NCBI RefSeq assembly: GCF_007746075.1
Contig: NZ_CP036339.1
Location: 1,054,001-1,118,000, forward strand
Origin: Lacipirellula limnantheis
GTDB lineage: Bacteria > Planctomycetota > Planctomycetia > Pirellulales > Lacipirellulaceae
DNA length: 64,000 nucleotides
Direction of reading: 5' to 3'
Part shown: positions 1-9,540 of the stretch, one piece after another
How the letters are laid out: every line of letters starts with the position of its first letter
How positions within the stretch are numbered: position 1 is the first letter of the stretch
The notes under the pieces: model-generated
Seen by the model: the letters and a program-made list of their open reading frames with translations, nothing else
Told to the model about the DNA's origin: nothing
Databases searched by the model: none
Position numbers and translations under genes: made by a program

Positions 1-183
1 GGGTTATCCAGCAAATGCGAAGCGCGTGAGCGGACCTTAGCGCCCTGCTCGCGCGTCACGAGGTAAACCCAGGTGTTCGGTCAGGGATGCCATTGTTGGG
101 TCTCCAAAGGGGATGGGAGGTACAAATGTTGACGCGAATCTCTTAGCTACCTATGCTCGGGACTTCCACGGTGAGAGAGCAAC
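1..183. other. Leader region without a recognisable gene
   Basis: No convincing coding sequence or RNA was recognised upstream of the first gene. The stretch around 20-60 contains GC-rich, partly self-complementary sequence, but too little to assign a function. Confidence 0.5.
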
Positions 184-831
184 ATGATATTTCAGGCCGT
201 GAACAAACTTCTCTTCGTTATCTTTTTTTTGGCAGCGTCGCCGTTCGTGACTGGCGCCCCGCTGAAGTATCAATTCGACTTCACGGTGCACAGACTTGGC
301 CCGTCTGTCTTTGAAAACGCCGCACTCAGATTAGATCTGACTTGGGACGCCGCGGAGTTTCCGCCACTCCTTTCGACTTCCAAATATACAAGATGGGCTG
401 TCGGCAATCCTTCCGGTTCGCTAGCGGTGACTGGTTCGACAGGCTACGACGGCGTGTACGAAGCAACCTTTCTCGCCATGGGGGCGTTGGACTTTTGGGA
501 TGTTCAAGACGGAGGAATCAGCGCCGACACCCAACGCGTTCCTCCCATGAGTTTCGATTTGAACGGACGCACCGCGACGATGAGGGGATTAACAGTATAC
601 TTCCATGATCGATCTTTCTTCACAGCGGCCTCACCAAATTCCTTCATCGTTCCCAAGCCCTTCAGCGCCGCCGAAGCCGACTGGTCAACCACTTCATTTT
701 TTGTGGAAGGCATCACCTCATTCGTGACCGACGGTCTCTCTGCCTCAGCCAGAGAAGTCCCCGAACCCTCCACGCTCGCCCTTGGCTCCTTCGCCCTCCT
801 CCCCCTCGCCGCCCTCCGTCGCCGCCAATAA
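184..831 (+). CDS. Secreted PEP-CTERM sorting-domain protein
   Basis: A 215-residue protein with an N-terminal signal peptide (hydrophobic run at about residues 9-24, then an Ala-rich cleavage region). The last 25 residues have the PEP-CTERM layout: a VPEPST motif, a hydrophobic stretch of Leu, Ala and Pro, and a basic end (RRRQ). In bacteria with the exosortase/PEP-CTERM system such proteins are exported and processed at this tail; no exosortase lies in the window. The central part is likely an extracellular beta-rich domain but resembles no family I recognise. The start ATG has no strong Shine-Dalgarno, and no other in-frame start would keep the signal peptide. Function unknown. Confidence 0.85.
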   Translation: MIFQAVNKLLFVIFFLAASPFVTGAPLKYQFDFTVHRLGPSVFENAALRLDLTWDAAEFPPLLSTSKYTRWAVGNPSGSLAVTGSTGYDGVYEATFLAMGALDFWDVQDGGISADTQRVPPMSFDLNGRTATMRGLTVYFHDRSFFTAASPNSFIVPKPFSAAEADWSTTSFFVEGITSFVTDGLSASAREVPEPSTLALGSFALLPLAALRRRQ

Positions 832-1139
832 CGCCGCCGCCTGCCCGCGACGGGAGACGCTATTCTGACGACCATGAGTCGCGGGGCATTAATCAGACTC
901 CGCTGAATGATGCTCGCTATGAGCTGGGTTGTCGCCGGCGCGGCGTTGTGGACGCTGCTGGTAATGACGCTGCGAGGCGCCGCAAATGCAATTGAGGTAG
1001 GCGGAAAAACCGCTTTTCCCGCGTAACACGGGCCGCCGAAATGAATTCGGCCAAATCCTTTGTCACAAAGTGGATGTACTGGTATGCTAATGGCGCTACT
1101 TAGACACATCCTGTCTGTGTTCAACTGGAGGAGAGGCTA
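832..1139. other. Intergenic region, no gene seen
   Basis: About 308 bases between two PEP-CTERM genes. The only long open frame is an antisense frame reading back through the first gene, with a low-complexity Arg-rich translation, and is rejected. The last bases hold a good ribosome binding site (GGAGGAGAGG) just before the next gene. Confidence 0.6.
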
Positions 1140-1850
1140 ATGCGAATCAGCGTGTTTGTTCTCGTCGCAACTTCATCGATGTGCTTTAGTGCCCAGGCAA
1201 GGTTGATTGACGATTTCACTCAGGGGTCGTTAAACATCAGCGCGGGACCATTGCAAACCGTTACTGACGTCGAGAACGGGTTAGATCCGACGAAGGTCAT
1301 TGGGGGGGAACGCCGCACCACGGCTCGGGACGACGTCTCCATTCGCATCAATGATCCGGCTCCTACCCCTGTTCCCGGGGCGATATTCGATCAGGGAATT
1401 CTTAATTTCAACGGTGAGGGTGAGTTCAACTACGGTGACAGCACTCCGCTGCACGTTGACCTGACGGCAGGGGGAACTCGGGAGTTTCGCTTACGAATGT
1501 CCGGCGACATGCGAGCCGAGTATATGCAAAGAGCGATCCTCGTCTTGGAAACTTCGGATGGGATGGGAGGCGTCGACGTGGCAAGCAAGGGCTGGGGCGG
1601 AACCTTCAAGGACAACGGCGCCTATAGCACAGGCTACATTCCGTTCAACACGTTTGAGAACGTCACAGACGTTCTCAGCATTACACTGCGATTTGAAGGC
1701 GTGCCAGCGGCATTAGTTTCACGTGCGTTTGCGGTTAACCATTTCGAAACCGCGATTCCAGAACCGGCAACCGCCATGCTGGCGTTGGCTTCGGCTCTTG
1801 GTTTAGCTGCATATCGTCGATCGACGCAATTCGCGCCAGCTAACGCATAA
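1140..1850 (+). CDS. Secreted PEP-CTERM protein
   Basis: A 236-residue protein with a short signal peptide (residues 1-20, ending around SAQA) and a C-terminal PEP-CTERM tail: IPEPAT, a hydrophobic Ala/Leu segment, then YRRS. The tail is followed by about ten extra residues, slightly longer than usual. The start is supported by a purine-rich Shine-Dalgarno (GGAGGAGAGG) a few bases upstream of the ATG. The body (residues about 25-200) is probably a beta-sandwich extracellular domain, but no named family was recognised. It is separated by about 190 bases from a convergent lectin-like gene, so it is probably monocistronic. Role in binding or surface display is inferred only from the sorting tail. 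Confidence 0.87.
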   Translation: MRISVFVLVATSSMCFSAQARLIDDFTQGSLNISAGPLQTVTDVENGLDPTKVIGGERRTTARDDVSIRINDPAPTPVPGAIFDQGILNFNGEGEFNYGDSTPLHVDLTAGGTREFRLRMSGDMRAEYMQRAILVLETSDGMGGVDVASKGWGGTFKDNGAYSTGYIPFNTFENVTDVLSITLRFEGVPAALVSRAFAVNHFETAIPEPATAMLALASALGLAAYRRSTQFAPANA

Positions 1851-2042
1851 ACGGAAGTTAGGGCGTCGCAAGTTGATGAAACTGTGATGCCCTTTTTCGT
1901 GCGCTGGCGGCAGGCGCGCCAGCAACCCACCTCGCGTGATCCCGCGAAACGCGGCACGATCGTCACACCCGCCCCGCGCCGCGTCACGGCTCAATTTGTA
2001 CGACGTTTTCAGCGGCGCTTGAGTTGGAACGGGCGGTCGAGG

Positions 2043-2774
2043 TCAGCCGCGACGTCGGCAGGCGGCGACAAGCATTGCGCCCGAGATGGCAGTTAAAGTC
2101 GCCGAGGATGGTTCCGGAATGACCGAGAACTCGACGATGGCAAGGCGGGGCGAGGAAGAGTCATTGTCATCCAAGCCGATCACGTCGTTCCAGTATGATG
2201 TCTGTGCTGTTCCATAGCTACTAAGGTACAGAGCGAGGTAGTCTTCACCGTCAGGGTTGCGTCGACGGTCCATGGGGGCGTTATTCGGCTCAAGGAAATA
2301 GCTTCCAATCCTTGACTTGGGCCAGTTGTGATAGCCAATGGACTGCCCCGTGACATATCCCCCCAAATTGACGCTACCTCGCCAGAAAACTTGCCCTTCT
2401 TCAGGCCCGCCGACCCAGCGCCATTCTCCTTCGATTGCCGCATCGCTGGCACCAATCCAGAATTTTTCGGTGGACCCAACCGGCGAACGCCCGAACTCCT
2501 TAAAGTATTTTAGGACGAAGTCCTGTTCCGCCTGCGATGTGATCGTGGCTAGATGACCAGGAATACCCAAATGCGATATTGACGCCGCACGCGTCAGGGC
2601 ATCTGCGAACGGCATGGCCGGCCGAATAAACCTTTCGTCGTCCAACTTAGTGAAGAACGCGTAATAATGCCCGTTGTCAGGGTTGCGGGCCGGCTCGCTC
2701 ATCCAGGCGAACGCAGGCGTCACCGCTGAGAGACTAGCGGCACAGAACAGCGCGCAAAGAAGTATGCGTTGCAT
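2043..2774 (-). CDS. Secreted C-type lectin-like PEP-CTERM protein
   Basis: A 243-residue protein started at the ATG at 2774, because this places a clean signal peptide (MQRILLCALFCAASLS...) at the N-terminus; the longer open frame upstream lacks one. Residues about 30-215 resemble a C-type lectin domain: NGHYYAFF at the start, GHLATITS, a WIGASD strand, an EPNN segment and a WND motif. In classical lectins EPN and WND bind calcium and mannose-type sugars. The C-terminus has a shortened PEP-CTERM-like tail (IPEPSSA, hydrophobic run, CRRRG). Likely an exported carbohydrate-binding protein. It is convergent with the upstream PEP-CTERM gene, and no operon partner is evident. Confidence 0.85.
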   Translation of the reverse strand: MQRILLCALFCAASLSAVTPAFAWMSEPARNPDNGHYYAFFTKLDDERFIRPAMPFADALTRAASISHLGIPGHLATITSQAEQDFVLKYFKEFGRSPVGSTEKFWIGASDAAIEGEWRWVGGPEEGQVFWRGSVNLGGYVTGQSIGYHNWPKSRIGSYFLEPNNAPMDRRRNPDGEDYLALYLSSYGTAQTSYWNDVIGLDDNDSSSPRLAIVEFSVIPEPSSATLTAISGAMLVAACRRRG

Positions 2775-3246
2775 TGGAGAGTCGTGCGGTTGCTGCCCCC
2801 GACTTTTATCCCAAGTTGTCCGATAGTTGTCAACGAAATTTGCTGCGTTGCTAAAATCGACGACTATACTCAGTAAAATCTCCCCATACCCCGCCCCCGC
2901 TTCGGGAGACGCATCAGTGATTAGCGGCAGTACTTGACAACTCAACATCAAGCTAGGGTCGCATCGCTTCGGCTTTTCCGAAAATACTTGGAGCGGTTGG
3001 CTGATCGACGGGAGACTTACGCCGGAATAAGTCACCTCATACGCTGAGCTTGGCCCCCTGGGGAGACGACAGATCCCGATTTCTATCGACGCTGCGGCCT
3101 GCTCACTGGCGTTGTTCTTCGTTACCGCCCTACTGCTGATGGTGGCCCTGGCAATCTACAGTGCGACAGTCGAGTCGTCGAATCTCCTGAAGGCCTCCCT
3201 TATCACTGCGGGCGGCGAAGGCGGCTCAGTCGATCCTTCAGCCTGA

Positions 3247-4026
3247 TTAAGGAAGACTAACTGTCCTGCGTCGCCGACGCACGAACGCCAGCGATTGCTC
3301 GAACCGCCGTTGCATATCCTTAAACGCCGCAGCATCGCCGCCGTGATCAGGGTGAACGGCCCACGAACGTTCGCGATAGGCACGCAACACGTCTTCCTCA
3401 CACGCCATAGAATCGAGTCCGAAAAACCTTAAATATTCGGGCGGCCCCACAATCTCTGCAATTGATGCACCCCCAACGCCTGTAAGAAGCACCGGCTCGC
3501 GTGGTATGGGTTTCTCACGCCGACGCTTGTATTCCGAAAGACGATGTATCAAAAACCCGAATAGCAAAATGCCCCCCACGATGCCAACAGCGATTACGGC
3601 TTTCGGCGGCGTGGGAGAGCGAGCGTGGGGTTGGGCCTTCACGATCCGCTTGCTCGGCGGCGAAACCTCGACGGATCGCTTGGACGGAGGGGCGCTTCGA
3701 TTGTCGTTCGGCGTTACTGGCTGAGGTTTTTCTTCGACCCATGGCGCAGGCAATTGAACGGACGGAGCGTTGGCGCCAGACGTGTCCGGCATTTCAAGGT
3801 TCGGTGAGGTGACCGTCGGACGATCAGCCAGCCGCAACCCTTGCTGCTCTTCAGAGGCAGCGTTTGGAGCGAAAGGACCGGTGACCGGACCTGACCTCGC
3901 CTTCGTTGGAGGCTCATAAGCTTTCGGATCGGTTGGGAATTGCATCCGGTCAGCCGACGCGATCGCGGCGCTCGCCATCGACGAGAGAAGAAATATCCCT
4001 AATCGCCAACGTCTGCCATCCGTCAT
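3247..4026 (-). CDS. Membrane-anchored protein with C-terminal J domain
   Basis: A 259-residue protein from the ATG at 4026 (the longer frame begins with GTG at 4044). Order of parts: signal-like segment (about 8-25), Pro-rich linker of about 110 residues, transmembrane helix at about 142-162 (VIAVGIVGGILLFGFLI), basic linker, and a C-terminal J-domain-like segment at about 205-252 with the HPD signature in WAVHPDHGGDAAAF. J domains stimulate Hsp70/DnaK ATPase through HPD. With a cleaved signal peptide and one helix, the J domain would be cytoplasmic and the Pro-rich part outside. It lacks the Gly/Phe and zinc regions of DnaJ, so it is a type III J protein. The substrate is unknown. No dnaK is nearby. 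Confidence 0.72.
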   Translation of the reverse strand: MTDGRRWRLGIFLLSSMASAAIASADRMQFPTDPKAYEPPTKARSGPVTGPFAPNAASEEQQGLRLADRPTVTSPNLEMPDTSGANAPSVQLPAPWVEEKPQPVTPNDNRSAPPSKRSVEVSPPSKRIVKAQPHARSPTPPKAVIAVGIVGGILLFGFLIHRLSEYKRRREKPIPREPVLLTGVGGASIAEIVGPPEYLRFFGLDSMACEEDVLRAYRERSWAVHPDHGGDAAAFKDMQRRFEQSLAFVRRRRRTVSLP

Positions 4027-4174
4027 GAAACGCCGACTCAGCACTGGGTACGAACGAACCGCAGGAGCGCGGCGATATTACCACGCCAGAAAAGGGATTC
4101 TAACTTCGGCCGCCTACCCAAGTCACCGCCGTTTTTGAGCGATTGTGTCCTAGCCCCCAGCGACCCGGCCCGGG

Positions 4175-4375
4175 TTAGGGGCGACGGCGTGACGGAACGA
4201 TCGCGATGACAAGGATTGTCAATCCGACACCGCCCCCCAGACCGATGATCCACGCTGCGGGCTTAGGCCCTCCTCCTGCACCGCAGCTTCTCGCGGCAGA
4301 CGGCAAGAGCATCCCAAGGGTGAGGCCGAGCCCTAGGATGACGAGAAGTAATCGCATTAAGCTCATGCCCCGCAT
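4175..4375 (-). CDS. Small protein with signal peptide and C-terminal helix
   Basis: About 66 residues from the ATG at 4375 (an ATG at 4366 is equally possible). The N-terminus is a signal peptide-like run (RLLLVILGLGLTLGMLL), then a Cys-containing Gly-rich patch, a hydrophobic segment (AAWIIGLGGGVGLTILVIAIV) and a basic end SRRRP. This hydrophobic-plus-Arg end looks like a sorting or anchor tail, but no PEP motif is present. Hypothetical; coding status rests on length and hydrophobic pattern only. Confidence 0.45.
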   Translation of the reverse strand: MRGMSLMRLLLVILGLGLTLGMLLPSAARSCGAGGGPKPAAWIIGLGGGVGLTILVIAIVPSRRRP

Positions 4376-4436
4376 TTTAACCGCCGGCGCGGGAATGCAA
4401 CCGGCCAGATTCACGCTCCTCAAGCGAAAAGCCTAT

Positions 4437-4595
4437 ATGCCAGACGAGTTTATACTAGCAGCGGTCGAACTGTTCATCGTGCCGATCGCCTATGTCGTCG
4501 CCACACCATTCGTCTTGATCTCGGCGCCCTTCCGAGTGAGCGGTGTGCGGGGTGGCTATGCCGCCGTTCGTCGGTTCATCAAGGACTGGTGTTAA
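4437..4595 (+). CDS. Small hydrophobic hypothetical protein
   Basis: A 52-residue frame from the ATG at 4437: a short acidic start, a hydrophobic region (about 6-30) and a basic C-terminus ending KDWC. It could be a small single-pass membrane protein. The open frame extends upstream antisense to the neighbouring small gene, but that part is unlikely to be translated. No family was recognised and evidence is thin. Confidence 0.4.
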   Translation: MPDEFILAAVELFIVPIAYVVATPFVLISAPFRVSGVRGGYAAVRRFIKDWC

Positions 4596-4637
4596 AGCGC
4601 TTCCGCGATCGACCCTACTGGAGTAGGCGTTGTGCAT

Positions 4638-5204
4638 CTACTGCCCCACCGAATTACTCGCGAAGCGTTCTTGGAGTTTCTTCAAGGTGAAGGCATTGCC
4701 GCGATCGAAAAACGCACGCATCTCTTTCGATTCCTAGTCGTCGCCAAATCCCAAACCAACTACTCGCACGCGCGTCGACTTTGGGCCATTTTCCTCGAAG
4801 TAGATGACCGTCCACATGTTCTTAACCGCATTCGGGAAGGGGAACCCATCTGGGGCCTTGCTCACTTTGATCGAGAGCATGCGCTCCGGGTCGTAGCAGA
4901 TGATCGTGTTCTCAATGGTCTTGGCGTCGCCAATAGTGCCCTTCGGGTCATAATGCGTGCGCATCCGGCCGCCAATCTTCAGTTCAATCTCGGAGTGAGC
5001 CACCATCCACGATTCCTGCCCCTCCTTGGTCGTGAACGCCGTCCAGACATCGCCCAGCGGCGCGGCAACAACGCCTTCATCAACAAGCCGCCCGTCTCCA
5101 ACTGGGACTTCGTCACCAAGGGAGGACGAAGGAAGCACGAGGCTGAACGCGGCTAACGCAGGCATAAAGAATCGCGTACACATCTGAGAGAGTCCATTAG
5201 TCAT
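4638..5204 (-). pseudogene. Secreted SRPBCC/AHSA1-like protein interrupted by an in-frame TAG
   Basis: The frame from the ATG at 5204 codes for a signal peptide (about 1-30, ending near SLGDE) and an SRPBCC/AHSA1-like domain: VAAPLGDVWTAFTT, then ESWMV and a GGRMRTHYDPKG turn. A TAG at 4736-4734 ends it after GLGFGDD. The same frame continues without a shift for 31 more codons (ESKEMRAFFDRGNAF..., then LKKLQERF) to a TAG at 4638. That continuation is the C-terminal helix expected in this family. So either one nonsense substitution truncated the gene, the assembly has a single-base error, or the stop is read through. The domain normally binds hydrophobic ligands; export is uncommon but seen in planctomycetes. 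Confidence 0.75.
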
Positions 5205-5598
5205 GGGCGTCTAGCGCCAGACAACAAGAATGATGCCAACGACGAGCTGTAATTTAGTTAACGAGCGACGTTGATCAAGTAAGCGCTGATAACCTCGTCA
5301 CCGGCTAGAAAGCTGGTAATGGTTACGGTGACCGCGCTGAGAAGGGCCGTGATTCCGCGACGGGGGCCAGCGGCGGGACGGCCGCGGTTAGCAGCACGTA
5401 GCTCGACAGCATCCCTGGAGAAGTTCGTCGCTACATCTTTGACGCCATCTGCTTAACCTTCTTCTTCGCATTAACTATGTAGCCTCACCGACTACTTGCC
5501 AGAGCCGTGTTCCGCCCCCTTGCTACGTTGAGGGCCAATAGGGGGCAACCATCGCGGCCAGAAGATCGATCCGTGCTTCGTTGCAGGGCTGCACTGCA
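5205..5598. other. Intergenic region, possible decayed coding remnant
   Basis: About 394 bases with no intact gene. On the minus strand near 5258-5360 one frame gives a short hydrophobic run (ITALLSAVTVTITSFLAG), which may be decayed coding sequence but has no start or family. Confidence 0.35.
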
Positions 5599-8500
5599 TC
5601 AAGTCAGCCTTGACCTGCCCGGGTGGTTAGTCAGTAGACCCAAGCACCCGATCAAGCCTAAGGCCAAGGTGGCAGACTCGGGGACCTGCGCAGCACCAAG
5701 CGGCGCCCATGCGTTGCTAAACTGCAGCTGCCAAGCGAGAAAGTCGGCGCCATCGGACTCGCCGTCGCTGTTGACGTCAGCGCCGCTGCCTTGGCCAAAG
5801 GCCCCTTGCCAGAAAACTAAGTCGTCGGCGTCGCAATCGCCGTCGTGGTCGAAATCACCAGGCAGGATCGCAGCCGAAACGGAAATCACGCCGGCAGAAT
5901 ACAACAGTGTCGTGTCCCACGTCTTCCCCGTTGCCAGCTCGGGAAGCGAGATGGATGAAAACGTGCCATTTAGTCCGGTCCAATCAAGAATATCGAACGA
6001 TTGCCCAACCGAAGGATTGAATCCACCCGTGAGCGACACCTCAAGGGCGCCGCCGAGTTGTAGACCGCCGTTGACAATTAACCGGTCGTATCCGGAGCCC
6101 GCAGTGATTCCCCCAAGTTCAATGTGCGTCCTTGAACCAGCGGCCAAAGACACGTTGTTGGTCATCGTGACAATCGCCGAGCTATTTCCCGGCCGCAAAT
6201 CTCCCAGGACGTACACATCGCCGCCACCTGTAAAGCTACCTGCTCCGCTCAGCGATCCTAAGAACACAGCGCTGCTTTGCGTACTGCCGGCGCTGCTCAG
6301 GGACATTGTTCCGTTTTGAATGACATCGTCGTAAAACGTCACGCCCGCCCCCCCTACGACGGCAAGCGATCCGTCCAATTCGTTGCTGACGTCTCCAAAC
6401 ACGTCGGTCAGCCCGTAAATCATCGACACCGCGCCATGATTGGACAGTCCGCCGTTGAAGCGGAGGCTCGCGTTGCGGGCCACGATCAGACTGTTACCCC
6501 CCTGAGAGTTAGTAAATGCGCCAACTGACTCGAATGTCGCCTGGTAAATGGCGTTGCCCAGCACCTCAACCGCCCCAGCGTTCGACTGTGGCGTCGAAAT
6601 CTGCAGAGTCATACTTTGTCCCGCTCCAAGTCGAACATCGCCAGTCGGACGATTGACAAAACTGCCGTAAACATCAGCCGATCCGCTGAAGATACCGCTA
6701 TTGTCAAGATTGGCGACGTTGATAGTTCCGCCCCCGCTCTCGAAGCGACCTGCGCCGCTCGTCGTGACATCACCGATGAGCGTCGAAGTAGGTCCCACCA
6801 CCACACGCCCCTTGGTGACCAAGACCGCGTTCGTAACGTTCGCCGAGAGCGTGAGCGTCCCTGCGCCGGTCTGCTCAACTCGGCCCGTACCACTTATCGT
6901 TCCCGGTAATCCAACGCTATCCGAACGATTGAAAACCAATGTAGCATTGTTGGTGACGTTGCCGGTGATGCTGCCGACCGTCCCTCCGTTGCCGACTTGA
7001 AGTCGTCCGGCCGATACTGTCGTACCACCTGAGTAGGAGTTGGAGCTCGTTAGCACTTGGGTTCCCGGACCCAACTTTGCAACGCTTCCAGTACCAGTAA
7101 TCACGCCGCTGAACGTCTGCCCGTCCGCCGGCGTATTGAAAGCGAGCGTGCCGTTGTTGATCACGCCGCCAGCTACTGTGCCGACTTCAGTCCCATCGCC
7201 CAGTTGCAACGTGCCTGTGCTGATCGTCGTGCCTCCCGTGTAGTTGTTGCTACCAGTGAGGGTGAGTGCGCCGGCGCCACTCTTGCGAACCGCGCCCGTA
7301 CCGCTAATCTGGCCTCCGTATACGATGGAATCGCTGCGATTAAAGACTAGCGTTCCGCTGTTGAGCACGTTTCCCACGATGCTTCCCGTCGTACCGCCAT
7401 TGCCAATCTGCAACGTACCGGCGGAAATCGCAGTTCCGCCCGTGTACGTGTTTAGAGATCCCAAGATCAATGTACCGGTTCCGGTTTTCGTCAGAACGCC
7501 TGCTCCGTTGATGCTTCCGGACGTCTGAGTACCCGCCGAGACGCTCAGGGCGGTGCCGCTGGCCAGATTTACGGACGTATTACTAAGCGTTCCAATCGTG
7601 GCCGTCGCGCCATTAAGGTTCGCCGTGCCCCCCGTGGCGGACGTGATGGTAGCTGAGCCCGCGACGTTGATCGTGCCGTTCGAAAACGTGGGAAGATTCG
7701 CTCCTGCTGAGAAGGTCGTGACGCCGGGCCCGCTAAGTGCGCTCAACGTGATCGTGCCAGCGTTGCCCGAGAAAGCGATGTCGCCCGAGTTGGCCACTGC
7801 CCCCAGCACGAGGTTGCTGCCGGACACATCCATCGTAGCCCCAGAGGCTACCGTCACCTGAGCCGCAGAACTGAATGACCCGAGTTTGAGCATGCCGGCA
7901 TTCACCGTGGTCGCACCGGTGTAGGCAGCGGCAATCGCCGTCAGATCGAGCGTACCACCGCCAGTCTTGGTCAGGCCGCCTGTCCCCGAGACGATTGCTC
8001 CGGCAGAAGCACTATAAGTAAAACCGCTATCAACCTGGATCGTGGAAGCCGTGCTACCCAGAGTGATCGCGCGTGCCGAATCGATGCTGCCGGCCGCGCG
8101 GAGCGTACCGGCGTTGATCGTCATTTCGCCGCCGCCTAGATTGCTTTCTGAAGCAACCTGCAGAGTGCCTCCGTTAATCGTCGTACCGCCCGTGTAAATA
8201 CTGTCGACTGCGAGTACTAGTGTTCCCGCGCCTTCCTTTTTCATCCCTTGGGCGCCGGCGATGGCCACATTCATGGTCGCCGTCTGATTGATCACTGAAA
8301 TGCTCGGCGTGCCGCCAGTGACCTGCAAGGTAAGGACGCCACCAGATCCGGGCGAGACGGTCCAGTTGCGAGTTGCGCCCACATCCCCTAATACAACTCG
8401 GCCAACTGTACGATCACCGTCTAATGCAACGGTCGCATCCGATGCCAGAGTCACTTGGCTCAGGTCCGCTGTGTTATCAATTCCATCGGGTAGCCCGCTC

Positions 8501-9540
8501 GGATTCCATTTCGCCGTGTCGGCCCAACTACCGCTCCCAGCAGTGTTCCAAATCGAGGACTGCGCGATTATATAGTGATGCAGCGTCGTGCTGCCGCCCG
8601 AGGGCTGTTCGACCGCCCAGACGTCGCGGTTGTTCGCACCGATCGTCCACGACTGCGGGGTGAACGGAATTGAGCCCAGCGACGCGCCTGTGGCCGCGTT
8701 GAAATAGTTCGTCGTGCCGAAGGCGACCGTGGGAGTCGCGGCGCCGATGCTCTGCGAGAAAGTGACAATGTTCTGCGTCAGATTGGCCGCGTTCAATGCC
8801 GCCTGGTTGTAGTAGTAGGTCAACCCGTCCGTAGAAAGCACGCCGGAGGAACCATAGGGACTACCATTCACTGACTCCGCTCCGGTCAAAGTATTGCCGC
8901 TCAAGGTGTAGGCGCGGACATCGGTTTGAGAAAGGCCCGACGTGTTGTAAATCAGACGGCCGAGGCTTGCGCTGTATTCGATGTCTCCTTGGTAACCCGA
9001 AGATTGGGCTAGCTGAGTCATCAACGAGTCGGGGGCGTAGGATTGCAGCGAGATGTCAACAGTTTGGTCTTGTCCCACTAAGAAGACTCGATTGTCGTCA
9101 ACCGGGGCAATGCGGTACCCAATGCCGATGGCTTGGGCGGATGTCCACGTTCCTGACTGTAGATCGTACCGATGTACGAACGACGGATGGGCAGGCGTCC
9201 CGTATCCAACGATGGTGCCTCCATAGTCGGCGACATACAGGTACTGCCCGCTTGGGGAGAACGCAAAGTCCGTGAACGAACCCGTCGGAGTAGGCGTCCG
9301 CATACTTAATTGAGCGCCAGTCGACGCATTCAAGACACGTACGCCCGACGCGGAGTCCCGCAGAAACAGCATGTCGTACTGATTCGAGTACAGGGCTGAG
9401 CTGACATTACCGGACGTGGTAACGTTCTGCACTTCGTTGAGGGTGGGCAATGCATAGCAGACGACTTGCATGTGCGCCGCTGTGAATGTTGCGAATATGA
9501 GAACACCCAATATGAAACGATTAATACTCATAATTCTCAT
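5599..9540 (-). CDS. Large autotransporter-type passenger-repeat protein with dockerin-like C-terminus
   Basis: A 1313-residue exported protein. It has an N-terminal signal peptide (starting MRIMSINRF; ATG at 9531 is an alternative), a probable beta-propeller-like region (about 30-330, phrases such as YLYVADYGGTIVGY), and then many autotransporter-associated beta-strand repeats (about 380-1000) built on patterns such as GTLVL..NTYTGGT..SAGTLQIG. These form a right-handed beta-helix in known passengers. No outer-membrane barrel follows. Instead there is a dockerin-like calcium-loop pair (GDFDHDGDCDADDLVFWQ and DVNSDGESDGADFLAWQ) and a PEP-CTERM-like tail (VPESATLALGLIGCLG). This architecture is common in planctomycete giant secreted proteins. 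The partner for the dockerin-like segment is unknown. Confidence 0.88.
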   Translation of the reverse strand: MRIMSINRFILGVLIFATFTAAHMQVVCYALPTLNEVQNVTTSGNVSSALYSNQYDMLFLRDSASGVRVLNASTGAQLSMRTPTPTGSFTDFAFSPSGQYLYVADYGGTIVGYGTPAHPSFVHRYDLQSGTWTSAQAIGIGYRIAPVDDNRVFLVGQDQTVDISLQSYAPDSLMTQLAQSSGYQGDIEYSASLGRLIYNTSGLSQTDVRAYTLSGNTLTGAESVNGSPYGSSGVLSTDGLTYYYNQAALNAANLTQNIVTFSQSIGAATPTVAFGTTNYFNAATGASLGSIPFTPQSWTIGANNRDVWAVEQPSGGSTTLHHYIIAQSSIWNTAGSGSWADTAKWNPSGLPDGIDNTADLSQVTLASDATVALDGDRTVGRVVLGDVGATRNWTVSPGSGGVLTLQVTGGTPSISVINQTATMNVAIAGAQGMKKEGAGTLVLAVDSIYTGGTTINGGTLQVASESNLGGGEMTINAGTLRAAGSIDSARAITLGSTASTIQVDSGFTYSASAGAIVSGTGGLTKTGGGTLDLTAIAAAYTGATTVNAGMLKLGSFSSAAQVTVASGATMDVSGSNLVLGAVANSGDIAFSGNAGTITLSALSGPGVTTFSAGANLPTFSNGTINVAGSATITSATGGTANLNGATATIGTLSNTSVNLASGTALSVSAGTQTSGSINGAGVLTKTGTGTLILGSLNTYTGGTAISAGTLQIGNGGTTGSIVGNVLNSGTLVFNRSDSIVYGGQISGTGAVRKSGAGALTLTGSNNYTGGTTISTGTLQLGDGTEVGTVAGGVINNGTLAFNTPADGQTFSGVITGTGSVAKLGPGTQVLTSSNSYSGGTTVSAGRLQVGNGGTVGSITGNVTNNATLVFNRSDSVGLPGTISGTGRVEQTGAGTLTLSANVTNAVLVTKGRVVVGPTSTLIGDVTTSGAGRFESGGGTINVANLDNSGIFSGSADVYGSFVNRPTGDVRLGAGQSMTLQISTPQSNAGAVEVLGNAIYQATFESVGAFTNSQGGNSLIVARNASLRFNGGLSNHGAVSMIYGLTDVFGDVSNELDGSLAVVGGAGVTFYDDVIQNGTMSLSSAGSTQSSAVFLGSLSGAGSFTGGGDVYVLGDLRPGNSSAIVTMTNNVSLAAGSRTHIELGGITAGSGYDRLIVNGGLQLGGALEVSLTGGFNPSVGQSFDILDWTGLNGTFSSISLPELATGKTWDTTLLYSAGVISVSAAILPGDFDHDGDCDADDLVFWQGAFGQGSGADVNSDGESDGADFLAWQLQFSNAWAPLGAAQVPESATLALGLIGCLGLLTNHPGRSRLT

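Noticed and set aside
1..80. GC-rich partly palindromic start of the window as another attC site
   Set aside because: It shares TTAGCGCCCTG with the attC at 32221 but has no GCCTAAC/GTTAGGC core pair.
504..1124. 206-codon antisense open frame over the first PEP-CTERM gene
   Set aside because: Low-complexity Arg-rich translation, overlaps a gene with signal peptide and sorting tail.
1903..1923. Hairpin GCTGGCG/CGCCAGC between convergent genes as terminator
   Set aside because: Short stem with no T-tract on either strand.
5507..6319. 270-codon plus-strand frame at the end of the large passenger-repeat gene
   Set aside because: Antisense to a well-supported 1313-residue secreted protein; Pro/Ser-rich with no signal or family.
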